Shown: positions 8,394 to 18,069, counted from the stretch's first letter. The stretch: 64,000 nt of DNA from Desulfonatronum thiodismutans (GCF_000717475.1 NZ_JPIK01000012.1:1-64000); one strand, 5' to 3'. The notes: generated from the sequence alone by a model not told the origin. Program-made: numbers and translations.

Positions 8394-11126
8394 ATGCTGT
8401 TTTCTTTTGGCCCCGGTCCCCAAGGCCCATACGACCCGCGGGATCCATTTCCGCAGTTCAAGGTCGAGGAGATGGATTTTTCCAAGTTCCATCGCTTCCT
8501 GCGGTTGGGCCTGCTTGGTTTGGCGTTGATCATCCTGTGGTCCGGACTGAACTGGGCCCAGGGCTTTTACACCGACTGGCTCTGGTACAGTTCCCTGGAC
8601 CATCAAAGCGTGCTTTGGAAGGTCGTGACCACCAAAGTGTGGTTGTATGTGGGAGCGGTGCTCGTCTTCCTGGCCCTGGCCGTCCCCAATCTGGTCGCGG
8701 TGGTCCGGATAACCGGGCGGATGTTTCCCCGGGGCGGGCACAAGTTGCCGCCGGGGATTTACGACTCCGCCCGGAGCGTGCTGATCTGGCTTGCCGGCGG
8801 CGTCGTGGCCCTGGGGGCATTCATGCTGGCCTCCGGACCGGCAGGAGAGTGGAACGTCGTCCTGCGCTACCTGCATCAGGTGCCTTTCGGCGAGGCCGAC
8901 CCGATCTTCAACAACGACTATTCCTTTTACATCTTCAGCTTGCCCGCCCTGGAATTTTTCCGCTCCTGGCTGGTGGGCCTGACCGTGCTCGTGGCGATCA
9001 TCGTCGCGGCCTTCTACTACATGAACAGCATCCTGCGCGGCGAGGCCTTTGCCTTCCGGGGGCCGATTCTTTCGCATCTGGCCGTCCTGGGCGCGTTCCT
9101 TTTCGTGCTTATCGCCGCGGGCCATTGGCTGTCCAGGTACGACCTGCTCTATTCGACTATGGGCGCGGTCTACGGGGTGGGCTATACGGACAATCTGTTC
9201 AACCTGCCCTCCAGGGCGTTCATGGCCGTGGTGGCCTTGGTCGCCGCGGGGGCGCTCCTGGCCGCGGCCAAGACCGGGCGCAAGGAATTGGCCGTCTGGT
9301 CCGTGGGCGCGTGGTTCGGCTTGAACATCGTCCTGGGCAGCCTGGTTCCCGGGCTGATCCAGCGTTTGGTCGTGGAACCCAGTGAATTGGCTCGGGAAAC
9401 GACCTACTTGGCCAACAACATCAGCCACACCCGTCAGGCCTTTGGTCTGGAGGGGCTGCGGTCCATGAGCCATCCGGCCCTGGGCGAGGTGGACCATGCC
9501 ACGGTGGAGGCCAACCAGGGCACCATCCAGAACATCCGGCTCTGGGATGAAGGCCCGCTGATGCAGAGCTACAACCAGATCCAGTTCTTCCGCCTGTACT
9601 ACGACTTCCTGGCCGTGCATACCGATCGCTATACCGTGAACGGCGAACTGCGTCAGGTCATGCTGGCCACCCGGGAGCTTTCCGCGGAAAAACTTCCCAC
9701 CGAGGCCCAGCGCTGGGTCAACCGGCACCTCCAGTTCACCCACGGCTACGGCGTGGCCATGAGCCCGGTGACCGAGGTCCAGTCCGGCGGCCGTCCGGAC
9801 TTTTTCGTCCGCGACCTTCCGCCCACCGGGGAGATTCCCCTGGACCGCCCGGAACTCTACTACGGCCTGAAGAGCCTGGATTATGTGATCGTGAACAGCC
9901 GGATGCAGGAGTTCAATTTCCCCGGCCCGGACGGTCCGGTGTACACTCACTATGAGGGTGACGGCGGGGTCCAGCTCGGCTCCTTCTTCCGCCGCCTGAT
10001 GTACGCCTGGCAGTTCAAGGACGTGAACATCCTGATTTCCGGAGAGGTCACGCCGGAAAGCCGTATCCAGTACCGGCGCACAGTACCGGAGCGCTTCACC
10101 ACCGTGACCCCGTTCCTGCTGCGCGACCGGGAAGCCTACTCCGTGGTGGCCGACGGTCGGCTGTACTGGATCCAGGACGCTTACACCACCACGAATCGTT
10201 ATCCCTATTCCACGCCCTGGGAGCGTCGGTTTAACTACATCCGCAACAGCGTCAAGGCCGTTGTGGATGCCTATCACGGAACCCTGACCTACTACGTGTT
10301 CGACGAAAGTGATCCGCTGATCAGCACCTATCAGGCCATGTTCCCGGACCTGTTCAAACCCCAGTCCGAGATGCCGGAGCACCTCCGGGCCCATGTGCGC
10401 TATCCCCAGGATCTGTTCACGGTTCAGACCCAGATGCTGCTACAGTACCACATGGAAGACCCGGTGGTCTTCTACAACAAAGAAGACCAGTGGTCCGTGC
10501 CCATGCAGCATTCCTTCGGCCAGACGGAAATCCTGCGGCCCTACTATATCGTAGCCCGCCTGCCAGGCGAAGAGAAGGAAGAGTTCCTGCTCATCCAGCC
10601 CTTCACGCCCATCAACCGGCACAATCTGGTGGGCTGGATGGCCGCGCGCAGCGACGGGGAGAATTACGGAGACATGATCCTGTTCCGCTTCCCCACGGGC
10701 CGCCACGTGGACGGTCCCAGCCAGGTGGAGGCGCGCATCGACAACGACGCGGTCATCTCCGAGCAGTTCACCTTGTGGGGCCAGGTCGGCTCCGAGGTCT
10801 TCCGGGGCATTCTCCTGGTCATCCCCATCGGGGATTCCATCCTCTACGCCGAACCGGTCTTCCTGCGCCCGGAAACCATTGATTTTCCGGAGCTGCGGCG
10901 GATCATCCTGGCCGACTCCCGGCAGGTGGTCATGCACCAAACCCTGGACGCCTCCATCAGCGCCCTGGTGGGCGACCTCCCACCCGTGGCCCCGGTGGTG
11001 GAGACCGTGGAAGATGAGGATGCGCCGAGGCCGCTGATTCAGCTTCCGGACTTCAACCAGGGCCTGCGGGACGCCGTGGACAAGCTCCAGGAAGTGGTGG
11101 ATCAGTTGCGTCGATTGATGCAGTAG
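8394..11126 (+). CDS. UPF0182 family large integral membrane protein
   Basis: A 910-residue protein of the UPF0182 (COG1615) family, whose biochemical function is unknown to me. The N-terminal third has about seven membrane segments (first near residues 40-60), including the motif YTDWLWYSSL that is typical of the family. The remaining two thirds form a large soluble domain with conserved patches YRYPYSTPWERRFNYIRNSV-like and VVDAYHGTLTYYVFDESDP. The C-terminus is an acidic, proline-rich linker with a short helical tail. The start is well supported by AAGGAGG about 8 nt upstream. A strong terminator follows, so it is probably monocistronic. Confidence 0.9.
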   Translation: MLFSFGPGPQGPYDPRDPFPQFKVEEMDFSKFHRFLRLGLLGLALIILWSGLNWAQGFYTDWLWYSSLDHQSVLWKVVTTKVWLYVGAVLVFLALAVPNLVAVVRITGRMFPRGGHKLPPGIYDSARSVLIWLAGGVVALGAFMLASGPAGEWNVVLRYLHQVPFGEADPIFNNDYSFYIFSLPALEFFRSWLVGLTVLVAIIVAAFYYMNSILRGEAFAFRGPILSHLAVLGAFLFVLIAAGHWLSRYDLLYSTMGAVYGVGYTDNLFNLPSRAFMAVVALVAAGALLAAAKTGRKELAVWSVGAWFGLNIVLGSLVPGLIQRLVVEPSELARETTYLANNISHTRQAFGLEGLRSMSHPALGEVDHATVEANQGTIQNIRLWDEGPLMQSYNQIQFFRLYYDFLAVHTDRYTVNGELRQVMLATRELSAEKLPTEAQRWVNRHLQFTHGYGVAMSPVTEVQSGGRPDFFVRDLPPTGEIPLDRPELYYGLKSLDYVIVNSRMQEFNFPGPDGPVYTHYEGDGGVQLGSFFRRLMYAWQFKDVNILISGEVTPESRIQYRRTVPERFTTVTPFLLRDREAYSVVADGRLYWIQDAYTTTNRYPYSTPWERRFNYIRNSVKAVVDAYHGTLTYYVFDESDPLISTYQAMFPDLFKPQSEMPEHLRAHVRYPQDLFTVQTQMLLQYHMEDPVVFYNKEDQWSVPMQHSFGQTEILRPYYIVARLPGEEKEEFLLIQPFTPINRHNLVGWMAARSDGENYGDMILFRFPTGRHVDGPSQVEARIDNDAVISEQFTLWGQVGSEVFRGILLVIPIGDSILYAEPVFLRPETIDFPELRRIILADSRQVVMHQTLDASISALVGDLPPVAPVVETVEDEDAPRPLIQLPDFNQGLRDAVDKLQEVVDQLRRLMQ

Positions 11127-11150
11127 CCGTCCCCTGAACAACCATCCCGA

Positions 11151-11202
11151 AGCCGTGCCCGCTGCACGTCGCCCAGGCGACCAGCGGGCACGGCTTTTTT
11201 TT
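11151..11202 (+). terminator. strong rho-independent terminator after the UPF0182 gene
   Basis: A perfect 14-bp stem (AGCCGTGCCCGCTG and its complement at 11182-11195) with a 17-nt loop is followed by eight T residues. It lies 25 bp after the stop codon of the upstream gene. Confidence 0.92.
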
Positions 11203-11506
11203 GTGTAAGGTGACCACCGAGATGAAGCCGGAGGAAAGGGACCGGGTTCAGCTTGGGGCCTTTGTCGCCCTGGACGCCTTGGCGCTCCAGACGCTCCATG
11301 ACCAGCTCCTGCTCGCGGCAGAGATTGTCCATGCCTGGCCTTGGGCTGCCCGCCGGAATCCCTCGGGCTTGACGCTGACCGGGAGAGATGGTTTCTCGAC
11401 CAAATGGGGTAGGGTTTGACAAGGTACGGTTTCGGGTACGGCCCCGGGGGCACGGAATTCGGGGACGAATGACAGCGAGCGTTGCCAACGGCAAAAGGAG
11501 TCCGCA
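11203..11506. other. intergenic leader region of glpK
   Basis: About 300 bp between the terminator and glpK. Short open frames exist on both strands but none has a convincing start or family match. A TTGACA hexamer occurs at about 11417 and could be a -35 element, but I cannot place a clear -10. The glpK ribosome-binding site AAAAGGAG ends this region. Confidence 0.4.
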
Positions 11507-13018
11507 ATGAGCAAATACATCGGCGCAGTGGATCAGGGGACCACGTCATCCAGGTTCATCATTTTCAACAGGAATGGAGAAATCGTGGCCATGGATCAGA
11601 AGGAGCACGCCCAAATTTTTCCCAAGCCGGGATGGGTGGAGCATGATCCCCTGGAGATCTGGACCAATACCCAGGAAGTTATCGCCGGGGCGCTGCGCAA
11701 GGCCGGAATCCGGGGCCGGGATCTGGCCGGCCTGGGCATCACCAATCAACGCGAAACCGTGGTGGCCTGGGATCGACGAACCGGCAAGCCCTTTTCCAAC
11801 GCCATTGTCTGGCAGTGCACCAGGTCGCACGAGATATGCAAGGAACTCTCCGCGGACGGCGGCGTGGATCGGTTTCGGAGCAAGACCGGTTTGCCCGTGG
11901 CCACGTATTTCAGCGGCCCGAAGATCAAATGGATCCTGGACAACGTGCCCGAGGCCCGCGAGGCAGCGGATCAAGACCGGATCATGTTCGGAACCATGGA
12001 GACCTGGGTCATCTGGTGGTTGACCGGGGGCCCCATGGGCGGGGCGCACGTCACCGACGTGACCAATGCCTCCCGGACCATGCTCATGGACCTGGCCACC
12101 TTGGAATGGGACGACGAAATCCTGTCCGTCCTGGGCATTCCCCGCCGGGGCCTGCCCCGGATCGTGCCCAGCAGCGCGGCCGAGTCCTGGGGGCCGACCA
12201 TGGAAGATGGGCCGTTGGGGGACAGGGTGCCGGTCTGCGGGGCCCTGGGGGATCAGCAGGCCGCCCTGGTGGGACAGGCCTGCTTTGAAATCGGCGAGGC
12301 CAAGAACACTTACGGCACGGGGTGCTTTTTGCTGCTGAACACCGGTCAGACCCCCATGCCGTCCAAGCACGGCCTGGTGACGACCCTGGCCTACCAGATC
12401 GGCGCGGAGAAGCCGGTGTACTGCCTGGAGGGGTCCATTGCCGTGGCCGGATCCCTGGTCCAGTGGTTTCGGGACAATCTGGGGCTGATCGAGCAGGCCC
12501 GGGATATCGAGCGCCTGGCCAAGCTCGCCGTGGACAACGGCGGGGTGTACATCGTCCCGGCCTTTTCCGGCCTGTTCGCGCCCTATTGGCGGCCCGACGC
12601 CCGGGGAGCCATCGTCGGCCTGACCCGATACGTGAACAAGAATCACCTGGCACGGGCCGTGCTTGAAGCCTGCGCTTATCAGACCAAGGACATTGTCCAG
12701 GCCATGAACAAGGATTCCGGGGTGGACCTGAAAAAACTCAAGGTGGACGGCGGCATGGTCGCCAACGAGCAGCTCATGCAGTTCCAGGCCGACGTCTTGG
12801 ACGTCCCGGTGATCAGGCCCATGGTCACGGAAACCACCTGCCTCGGCGCGGCCTACGCCGCCGGATTGGCCGTGGGCTACTGGCAGAGCAAGGAGGAGCT
12901 GTGCCGGAACTGGTCCGTGGACAAGATCTGGGAGCCCGGGATGTCGGCAACGGACCGCGAAGCCGGGTATAAAGGCTGGCTGAAAGCCGTGGAGCGGACC
13001 TATATTTGGGTGGAATGA
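11507..13018 (+). CDS. glpK: glycerol kinase
   Basis: Phosphorylates glycerol to sn-glycerol-3-phosphate in the cytosol, the first step of glycerol catabolism. It has 503 residues, normal for GlpK of the FGGY kinase family. The ATP/Mg loop DQGTTSSRF lies at residues 9-17, followed by [10 protein letters not shown], the FGTMETW segment and, near the C-terminus, [11 protein letters not shown] (FGGY signature region). The start has a strong AAAAGGAG. The product would feed the GlpABC-type dehydrogenase encoded 5.7-10 kb downstream. The intervening island suggests that the glycerol genes were once closer together. Confidence 0.95.
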   Translation: MSKYIGAVDQGTTSSRFIIFNRNGEIVAMDQKEHAQIFPKPGWVEHDPLEIWTNTQEVIAGALRKAGIRGRDLAGLGITNQRETVVAWDRRTGKPFSNAIVWQCTRSHEICKELSADGGVDRFRSKTGLPVATYFSGPKIKWILDNVPEAREAADQDRIMFGTMETWVIWWLTGGPMGGAHVTDVTNASRTMLMDLATLEWDDEILSVLGIPRRGLPRIVPSSAAESWGPTMEDGPLGDRVPVCGALGDQQAALVGQACFEIGEAKNTYGTGCFLLLNTGQTPMPSKHGLVTTLAYQIGAEKPVYCLEGSIAVAGSLVQWFRDNLGLIEQARDIERLAKLAVDNGGVYIVPAFSGLFAPYWRPDARGAIVGLTRYVNKNHLARAVLEACAYQTKDIVQAMNKDSGVDLKKLKVDGGMVANEQLMQFQADVLDVPVIRPMVTETTCLGAAYAAGLAVGYWQSKEELCRNWSVDKIWEPGMSATDREAGYKGWLKAVERTYIWVE

Positions 13019-13154
13019 ACCCGGTAAGTTACACTGGGTTGTTCATGGTTTGACAAGGCACTTTTTTGCTTTCCGAGACCAGGGTCTGCAATCTGATCCG
13101 AGAGCAGATCAAAGCTATCGCAAAAGATCTGAACCCCAATAAGGAATGTGAACC

Positions 13155-13940
13155 ATGAGAAGTATTTTGACGATGAGCTTGATTTTATTCGTGCTCAGCC
13201 AGACCCAGGTTTTCGGGCGATCGGTTTACGATCCTTCCGCGGAAGAAGCCCATATCAGCTTGGAAGGGACGACGGCGACCTTTGCCGGCAGTATTTCCGA
13301 CCTGAATGTGACGAAATTTTTGGATTCGGTCGAAGGGCGCGTGGTGGAAACGCTGGTCGTCGTTTCCGGGGGCGGCGAAATCAATGCGGGCATGCGGCTG
13401 GGAGAATGGGTCTTCGACAATCAGGCGGATGTCGTGGTCGAGACGATGTGCATGTCGTCCTGCGCCAATTACGTCTTCACGGCAGGGCGGCGCAAAATCA
13501 TCCGCGCGAACGCCATTGTGGGGTGGCATGGCAATGCGTTGCAGGAGAAAGGAATGACCGACGCGGATGTGCGGGCGGAGATCATCCAGGCCTACGATCA
13601 GCTTGATGAACAGGCGAGAAGCAAACTCGATCTGGAAGCTCTGCTCGCGCAAGGCACCCAACAGTTGCGCGAATACATGGAGAGCAGCAAGGCCGATCAA
13701 GCTCGGTTTTTTGAAAAAATCGACGTCGACGAGTATATCTGCCGAGTGGGAAACGAGGAGTACGGCGTCAGGGATTTTTTTCTGCTTTCCGTAGAAGACA
13801 TGGCCAAGTTTGGCGTGCGGGACGTGCTGGCTCCGGATGATTACGAACTGACGGATCTGGAACCGTATCGGCGCATGGGGAAAAGTGTTGAATTTGTCCG
13901 GCTGACAAGGACGTACCGCAACTGCAGGATTTCTCGGTAG
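13155..13940 (+). CDS. exported ClpP/crotonase-fold protein, putative serine peptidase
   Basis: A 261-residue protein with a short signal peptide (residues 1-21), so probably periplasmic. The fold suggestion comes from VSGGGEINAGMRLGEWV followed by the MCMSSCANYVFTAG segment (Ser101/Ser102) and VGWHGN (His125). This is the order of oxyanion strand, nucleophile and histidine in ClpP-like and COG3904-type exported proteins. The third catalytic residue is not obvious. An AAGGAATG site precedes the ATG. It stands alone after glpK, at the left edge of the decayed island. Function is unknown; peptidase activity is inference. Confidence 0.6.
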   Translation: MRSILTMSLILFVLSQTQVFGRSVYDPSAEEAHISLEGTTATFAGSISDLNVTKFLDSVEGRVVETLVVVSGGGEINAGMRLGEWVFDNQADVVVETMCMSSCANYVFTAGRRKIIRANAIVGWHGNALQEKGMTDADVRAEIIQAYDQLDEQARSKLDLEALLAQGTQQLREYMESSKADQARFFEKIDVDEYICRVGNEEYGVRDFFLLSVEDMAKFGVRDVLAPDDYELTDLEPYRRMGKSVEFVRLTRTYRNCRISR

Positions 13941-13943
13941 TTC

Positions 13944-14041
13944 AGATGGAAGCAGCGGGAAGTGTCCCGAACGGTAAATGCTATTCTATGGAAGCCATCA
14001 TTGCCGTCGGTTACCGAGTCAATTCCGAGCGGGGCACCGGA
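13944..14041 (+). pseudogene. RhuM-family relic (middle segment)
   Basis: A short coding relic. One frame reads QREVSRTV and, after a frameshift, the next reads YSMEAIIAVGYRVNSERGT, which matches the conserved centre of RhuM/virulence-type proteins. The frame then degenerates before the DUF4143 gene. A second RhuM relic, lacking exactly this middle section, lies at 17612-18069. Confidence 0.6.
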
Positions 14042-14130
14042 CTGATACACGGTAATATATTCCCATATGCACGACATAAAAATCCCATATTTCAGTTGAC
14101 TGTCTCCCGATTACACGATATTTTTCCACC

Positions 14131-15396
14131 ATGGACAATACTCAAACTCTCTACCCTCGCCTTCTTGAGACACGCATCGCCGAGGCAATGGCCGATACAC
14201 CCGTTGTTTTAGTAACCGGTCCTCGCCAAGCGGGCAAAACCACGCTTGTGCGGCGGATAGCAGCGCAAGAAATGCGCTACCTCACTCTGGACGATGAACT
14301 TACATTGTTGGCGGCAAAAGAGGATCCCGTGGGCTTGATCAGAAGTCTCGATCGTGCCGTGATTGATGAAATCCAGCGTGCCCCTCAATTGTTGCTCGCT
14401 ATAAAAAAAACAGTCGACGAGGATCGACGCCCAGGCCGTTTTCTTTTGACGGGGGCCGCCAATTTGATGGCTCTGCCGATGGTGGCTGACTCGCTTGCCG
14501 GGCGGATGGAAACGTTGACTCTGCTACCCCTGTCGCAAAGCGAAATTCACGGTAGCAACGCAAACTGGGTCGACAGCGCTTTTTCCGGCCATCTCTTAAC
14601 CGCGACACAACCGTTTCTGGGCAATGACTTGATCGAGATTGTCTTGCGGGGAGGCTATCCTGAAGCTGTATTTCGGTCTTCAACTCGACGCAGGGCTGAA
14701 TGGAGCAGACAATACATCAACTCCATTATCCAACGTGATGTTCGTGATGTGGCGGAGGTCGGAAAACTTGATCATCTGCCCAGATTTTTGCGGGCGCTGG
14801 CGCAAGTTTCCGGCCAGATGTGCAACTATTCCCAGCTTGGAGGGCAAGTCGGGCTGGATCACAAGACCGCTGCCCGTTACATTGGCGTGTTCGAACAGAT
14901 GTATTTGCTGATGCGCATTGAAGTCTGGGCGCAAAATAGACTGAATCGCATCGTTAAAACGCCTAAAATACAGTTTGTCGATTCCGGTCTTTTGTCGACG
15001 CTGGTTGATGTTACGCCCACACTTGCACAAAAGAATCGTAATTGCTTTGGAAAAGCCTTAGAGTGTTTTGTTTATGGTGAATTACGTAAACACATGGCTA
15101 CGGCGGAGAGCGATTGTCAGCTTCTTTACTACCGCGATCACGACCAATACGAGGTGGATTTCATCATTGAGAATGCAGCAGGAAATCTGGTTGGAGTGGA
15201 GGTGAAGGCTGCCGCGACAGTGACGGTTGGCGACCTCAGAGGTCTGAAACGACTATCGAGTGTCGCTGGAGAACAGCTCAAGATGGGCGTAATTCTTTAT
15301 GATGGCTCGGAGACCCTGCCCCTTGGAGACGGCTTTTGGGCGGCTCCGCTGTCATCTTTGTGGGGCCGAAGTGAGCATCGGGGTCTGGGGACATGA
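14131..15396 (+). CDS. AAA ATPase with C-terminal DUF4143 domain
   Basis: A 421-residue member of the large, horizontally mobile 'ATP-binding protein, DUF4143' family. Walker A is GPRQAGKTT (residues 30-38) and Walker B AVIDEIQRAP. A GAANLMALP sensor-type segment follows. The C-terminal half holds the DUF4143 region, with a winged-helix-like stretch and the DQYEVDFIIE ... VGVEVKAAA segment that resembles a PD-(D/E)XK nuclease core. Biological role is unknown; families like this are frequent in accessory islands. No clear ribosome-binding site precedes the ATG, and base composition is lower in GC than the flanking core genes, consistent with transfer. Confidence 0.85.
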   Translation: MDNTQTLYPRLLETRIAEAMADTPVVLVTGPRQAGKTTLVRRIAAQEMRYLTLDDELTLLAAKEDPVGLIRSLDRAVIDEIQRAPQLLLAIKKTVDEDRRPGRFLLTGAANLMALPMVADSLAGRMETLTLLPLSQSEIHGSNANWVDSAFSGHLLTATQPFLGNDLIEIVLRGGYPEAVFRSSTRRRAEWSRQYINSIIQRDVRDVAEVGKLDHLPRFLRALAQVSGQMCNYSQLGGQVGLDHKTAARYIGVFEQMYLLMRIEVWAQNRLNRIVKTPKIQFVDSGLLSTLVDVTPTLAQKNRNCFGKALECFVYGELRKHMATAESDCQLLYYRDHDQYEVDFIIENAAGNLVGVEVKAAATVTVGDLRGLKRLSSVAGEQLKMGVILYDGSETLPLGDGFWAAPLSSLWGRSEHRGLGT

Positions 15397-15399
15397 TAC

Positions 15400-15710
15400 T
15401 TATACTGGTTTAGGGTGAAACAATAAAAAAAATTTCTGATGACGCCTTTATGCCGCCCTTTCAGGGCTATTTTTGTTTTAACTTCATCTACCCAGGGCGT
15501 TGCCCTGGGCTATAATATGTCGCCCCGTTGGGGCTTCAGACAAGCCCTGAAAGGGCGAACTACCGTAGCCCAGGGCAACGCCCTGGGTAAAACGCCCCCC
15601 AACAATAATAGCCCTGAAAGGGCGGCATAAAATGATGCAACGCTACCCAAAAACAGCGATGGCCCTCTTGGAACGCCAACAAATTTAAATATTCAACCTC
15701 AAGCAGTATA
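15400..15710 (+). mobile_element. MITE-like 311-bp repeat, copy A
   Basis: Bounded by inverted heptamers TATACTG (15401) and CAGTATA (ending 15710). Inside are nested inverted repeats: GCCGCCCTTTCAGGGCT with its complement near 15610-15626, and ACCCAGGGCGTTGCCCTGGG with its complement near 15567-15587. The whole folds into a long hairpin with no transposase gene. An almost identical copy lies in opposite orientation at 38930-39241. A 63-codon open frame inside it is a by-product of the palindromes. Confidence 0.8.
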
Positions 15711-16620
15711 ATTCCAAGCAGAAAATACACCGGATAAACCGGTGATTTTCAAGTTCACCGCCGATTCATCCAACTCCCCACGAAAACATCCGGCCCGCCA
15801 GCTCCCCTCTTTGCTCGTTCACGGACAGGAAAACGAGCAGAGCCGCGAAGAACTACACCAAGCAGCGCAGCACGGAGAATTGCAATCCGAACCGGACCTG
15901 GAAAACGTCCAAGCCCTGGAAGCCGAAGCATAGCCAAAATGACTTTCTCCCGACCTGACCGTCACCGCCGGACCGGAACGGCGATGACGGCGATACGCTT
16001 TCTTGTATCACGCAGTCATTTGGAATATGGACCTAAAGCAGCACGGTCATCAGCATCCTTGACCCTTTCTTTGCTCCGGATTTTCAGTCCAGGCTGAAGG
16101 AGGAGAAGGCGCTTCGGAGAAATCTGGATTCGTTAAAAAAATGAATACTAGCGAGCCAAGAGAAGACTTGGCCCCTCTCGTTATTGACCGATCCTTGGGC
16201 GGGATCCGGACGGGACAGACAGCGTCGCCGTGGGAACCAGAAGATTTGTGGAAAGCATTCAGGCGAAGCTGGGTTTCAAGGCGGTTGGGAGAAAAATCAT
16301 AGAGAAAAGCACTAACGTTGAGTCGGCGTTTCGTGAGGAACCAAATATTTTCAATGCCCATTTTGAGGTTGAAATTGGGTTTTAAGCAACAATAACAGTC
16401 TGTTTTCGAACGTAACTTTAGAAAATTCAGCATATTAGCTCGGTCCGACTTCAACTTCTTCGTGGCATCTCGGACTTCATTATGCCACTGTCAGCAGGAT
16501 CATCAAAAAGAACGAAAAACATCAAAAAACAAGACCTGACCCCAAATCACTGTGGCCGCATTCGAGCATCCTGGCCCAGGCCCCGAAGTTTCTAACCGCA
16601 TTTTTCATACGAGGTGCCGA
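15711..16620. other. decayed intergenic region with RAYT relics
   Basis: There is no intact gene. 15742-15933 contains an acidic open frame without recognisable family. 16019-16290 is duplicated at 17338-17540 (starting with GGACCTAAAGCA). A relic of a REP-associated transposase lies at 16233-16385, listed separately. Confidence 0.5.
16233..16385 (+). pseudogene. RAYT (TnpA-REP) transposase C-terminal relic 1
   Basis: The frame reads GTRRFVESIQAKLGFKAVG and continues through ESAFREEP to a premature stop at EIGF. This matches the C-terminal end of REP-associated tyrosine transposases (GxRxFVExxxxxLGxRAxGR ... LREP). Two further relics of the same tail lie at 17496-17542 and 18090-18296. The catalytic HUH domain is gone. 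Confidence 0.55.
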
Positions 16621-17013
16621 ATGGAGGTGAAAGAAAAAGTCGAGTACTGGGTTAATTCTGCCAAGCACGATTTGGATGTGGCTGAATCTCTTTACAAAAG
16701 CGGCAAGTATGATTGGTCCCTATTCATTGCTCATCTTGTCCTGGAGAAGCTTTTCAAGGCTCTTTTCGTCAAGCGCAAAGAGGCTTTTCCGCCACGAATT
16801 CATGATCTAGTCAGATTGGCTGCCATGGCGGATGAGAGCTTTGACGAGGAAACCCTTGATTTTTTGGATGGCGTCAACACGTTCAACATTTCAACAAGAT
16901 ATCCTGACGAAAAGTTAAACTTTTATCGAATTTGCACGAAAGAGTTCGCTGCGGCAAACTTGAAGCGCATCAAGGAGGTCCAAGAATGCCTGCTGAAAAA
17001 GATATATTCATAA
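16621..17013 (+). CDS. HEPN domain protein (toxin of a HEPN/MNT pair)
   Basis: A 130-residue all-helical protein of the HEPN superfamily. Typical segments are WVNSAKHDLDVAESLYKSG, then a second helix SLFIAHLVLEKLFKALFV, and the basic loop PPRIHDLVRLA with Arg and His that resembles the RxxxxH-type ribonuclease motif in shortened form. In characterised pairs the HEPN member is the toxin and the neighbouring nucleotidyltransferase neutralises it. The stop overlaps the MNT start by 28 nt, so the two are translationally coupled. I chose the ATG at 16621; an upstream in-frame codon exists but without support. Confidence 0.85.
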   Translation: MEVKEKVEYWVNSAKHDLDVAESLYKSGKYDWSLFIAHLVLEKLFKALFVKRKEAFPPRIHDLVRLAAMADESFDEETLDFLDGVNTFNISTRYPDEKLNFYRICTKEFAAANLKRIKEVQECLLKKIYS

Positions 17014-17306
17014 ACAAGGCAAAAATGTTTCTCGACTTTTTGCGTCAGGACGGCATCGATGTCGCGGACGCTTACCTTTTCGGTTCGGTGGTGGAAGGCA
17101 GGGCCAACGATGAGAGCGATATTGATGTCGCTGTTGTTTCCAGAGATTTCCAAGGTATTCCTTTTTATGACATGCAAAGAATCGGCAAGCATCGCAGACG
17201 GGTTGACCTGCGTCTGGAAATACATCCATTCTCCTTGCATGACGTACAGACTGATCCCTCACAATTTTATTTGAAAATAAAGCAGGTTGGAATTCAAATA
17301 TCCTAG
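16986..17306 (+). CDS. MNT-type minimal nucleotidyltransferase (antitoxin)
   Basis: A 106-residue protein with the DNA-polymerase-beta-like minimal nucleotidyltransferase core: AYLFGSVVEGRANDESDIDVAV contains GSxxxG and the DxD metal-binding pair. It overlaps the HEPN gene by 28 nt. In studied MNT/HEPN systems the MNT protein AMPylates the HEPN toxin; the same role here is inference. An upstream frame extension exists, but the ATG at 16986 has GGAGG 11 nt before it and gives the usual family length. Confidence 0.85.
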   Translation: MPAEKDIFINKAKMFLDFLRQDGIDVADAYLFGSVVEGRANDESDIDVAVVSRDFQGIPFYDMQRIGKHRRRVDLRLEIHPFSLHDVQTDPSQFYLKIKQVGIQIS

Positions 17307-17337
17307 CCAATGACATATGAACAGTACCCATGAACAT

Positions 17338-17540
17338 ATTTTGAATACGGACCTAAAGCATGGCCAACAGCATCCTTGACCTTTTCTTGCTTTCGGCTCC
17401 AGTCCAGGCTGAAGGAGGAGAAGGCGATTCGGAGAAGGGTGGTTTCACAGTAATAAAGAAAACTTCGGGTCAAGAGTAGACATGATACCTCTCGTTTGTG
17501 GAAAGCATTCAGGCGAAGCTGGGTTTAAAGGCGGTTGAGA
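17338..17540 (+). repeat. partial duplicate of the region at 16019-16290
   Basis: Starts with a match to 16019 (GGACCTAAAGCA) and shares GTCCAGGCTGAAGGAGGAGA and GTGGAAAGCATTCAGGCG with it. Together they form imperfect direct repeats on either side of the HEPN/MNT pair. The repeated unit contains the RAYT C-terminal relic. Confidence 0.7.
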
Positions 17541-17605
17541 AACTCCGCGACACCCTGCTGCCCAAACTCATGAGCGGCGAGGTGCGGGTGCACTGCGAAC
17601 AGTAG
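17496..17605 (+). pseudogene. in-frame chimera: RAYT tail joined to HsdS C-terminus
   Basis: The first part reads FVESIQAKLGLKAVE (RAYT tail, relic 2). It runs in frame into KLRDTLLPKLMSGEVRV, which is the near-invariant C-terminal end of type I restriction specificity subunits (HsdS). The frame stops at 17603-17605, 6 bp before the RhuM relic. RhuM-like genes often sit inside type I R-M operons, so this marks a lost hsdS. Confidence 0.6.
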
Positions 17606-17611
17606 GCGGCA

Positions 17612-18069
17612 ATGGAACAGGACAAAATTCAGATTTATCAGACTGCCGATGGCGAGACCCGGATTGATGTCCGCTTGGAGCGGGATACGGTGTGGCTTTC
17701 GCAGGCGCAGATGGTCGAGCTGTTTGGGCGCGATCAATCGGTTGTTTCGCGGCACATCCGCAATGCCCTGGCCGAGGGAGAGGTAAGCGAAAAAAGCAAT
17801 ATGCAAAAAGTGCATATTGCAACTATTTTGTGGTCAAGAACCACCCCTTCGTCGATGGCAACAAACGCAGCGGCGCTTTTCTGTTCGTCGATTTTCTGCA
17901 CAGCAATGACTGCCTGCTGAATCCACAGGGCGAACCGGTGATCAACGACACCGGCCTGGCTGCTCTGACCTTGCTGGTGGCGGAATCGGATCCAAAGCAG
18001 AAAGAAGTACTGATCCGGTTAATCATGAACATGCTGGCGCATTATCGTGTTAGCCAAGAGCAGACTTGA
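17612..18069 (+). pseudogene. RhuM-family gene with internal deletion and frameshift
   Basis: The N-terminal frame (17612 onward) encodes DNA-binding-type sequence WLSQAQMVELFGRDQSVVSRH typical of RhuM/virulence proteins. Near 17810-17825 the frame changes, and the C-terminal frame continues with NYFVVKNHPFVDGNKRSG, a Fic-like HPFxxGNKR motif also present at the end of full-length RhuM proteins. Roughly 180 central residues are missing. A fragment of just that centre lies at 13944-14041. The order hsdS tail then rhuM is the usual one in type I R-M loci. Confidence 0.7.

Noticed and set aside
8196..10394. 732-codon open frame on the minus strand
   Set aside because: It lies fully antisense to the UPF0182 gene, its protein is rich in Gly/His/Gln without any domain, and it reflects the GC-rich codon bias of the real gene.
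11201..11419. 72-codon open frame between the terminator and glpK
   Set aside because: No recognisable product and no convincing start; treated as leader DNA.
15439..15630. 63-codon frame inside the 312-bp repeat (also at 39011-39202)
   Set aside because: It is produced by the nested palindromes and has no ribosome-binding site. It is present in both copies only because the DNA is repeated.
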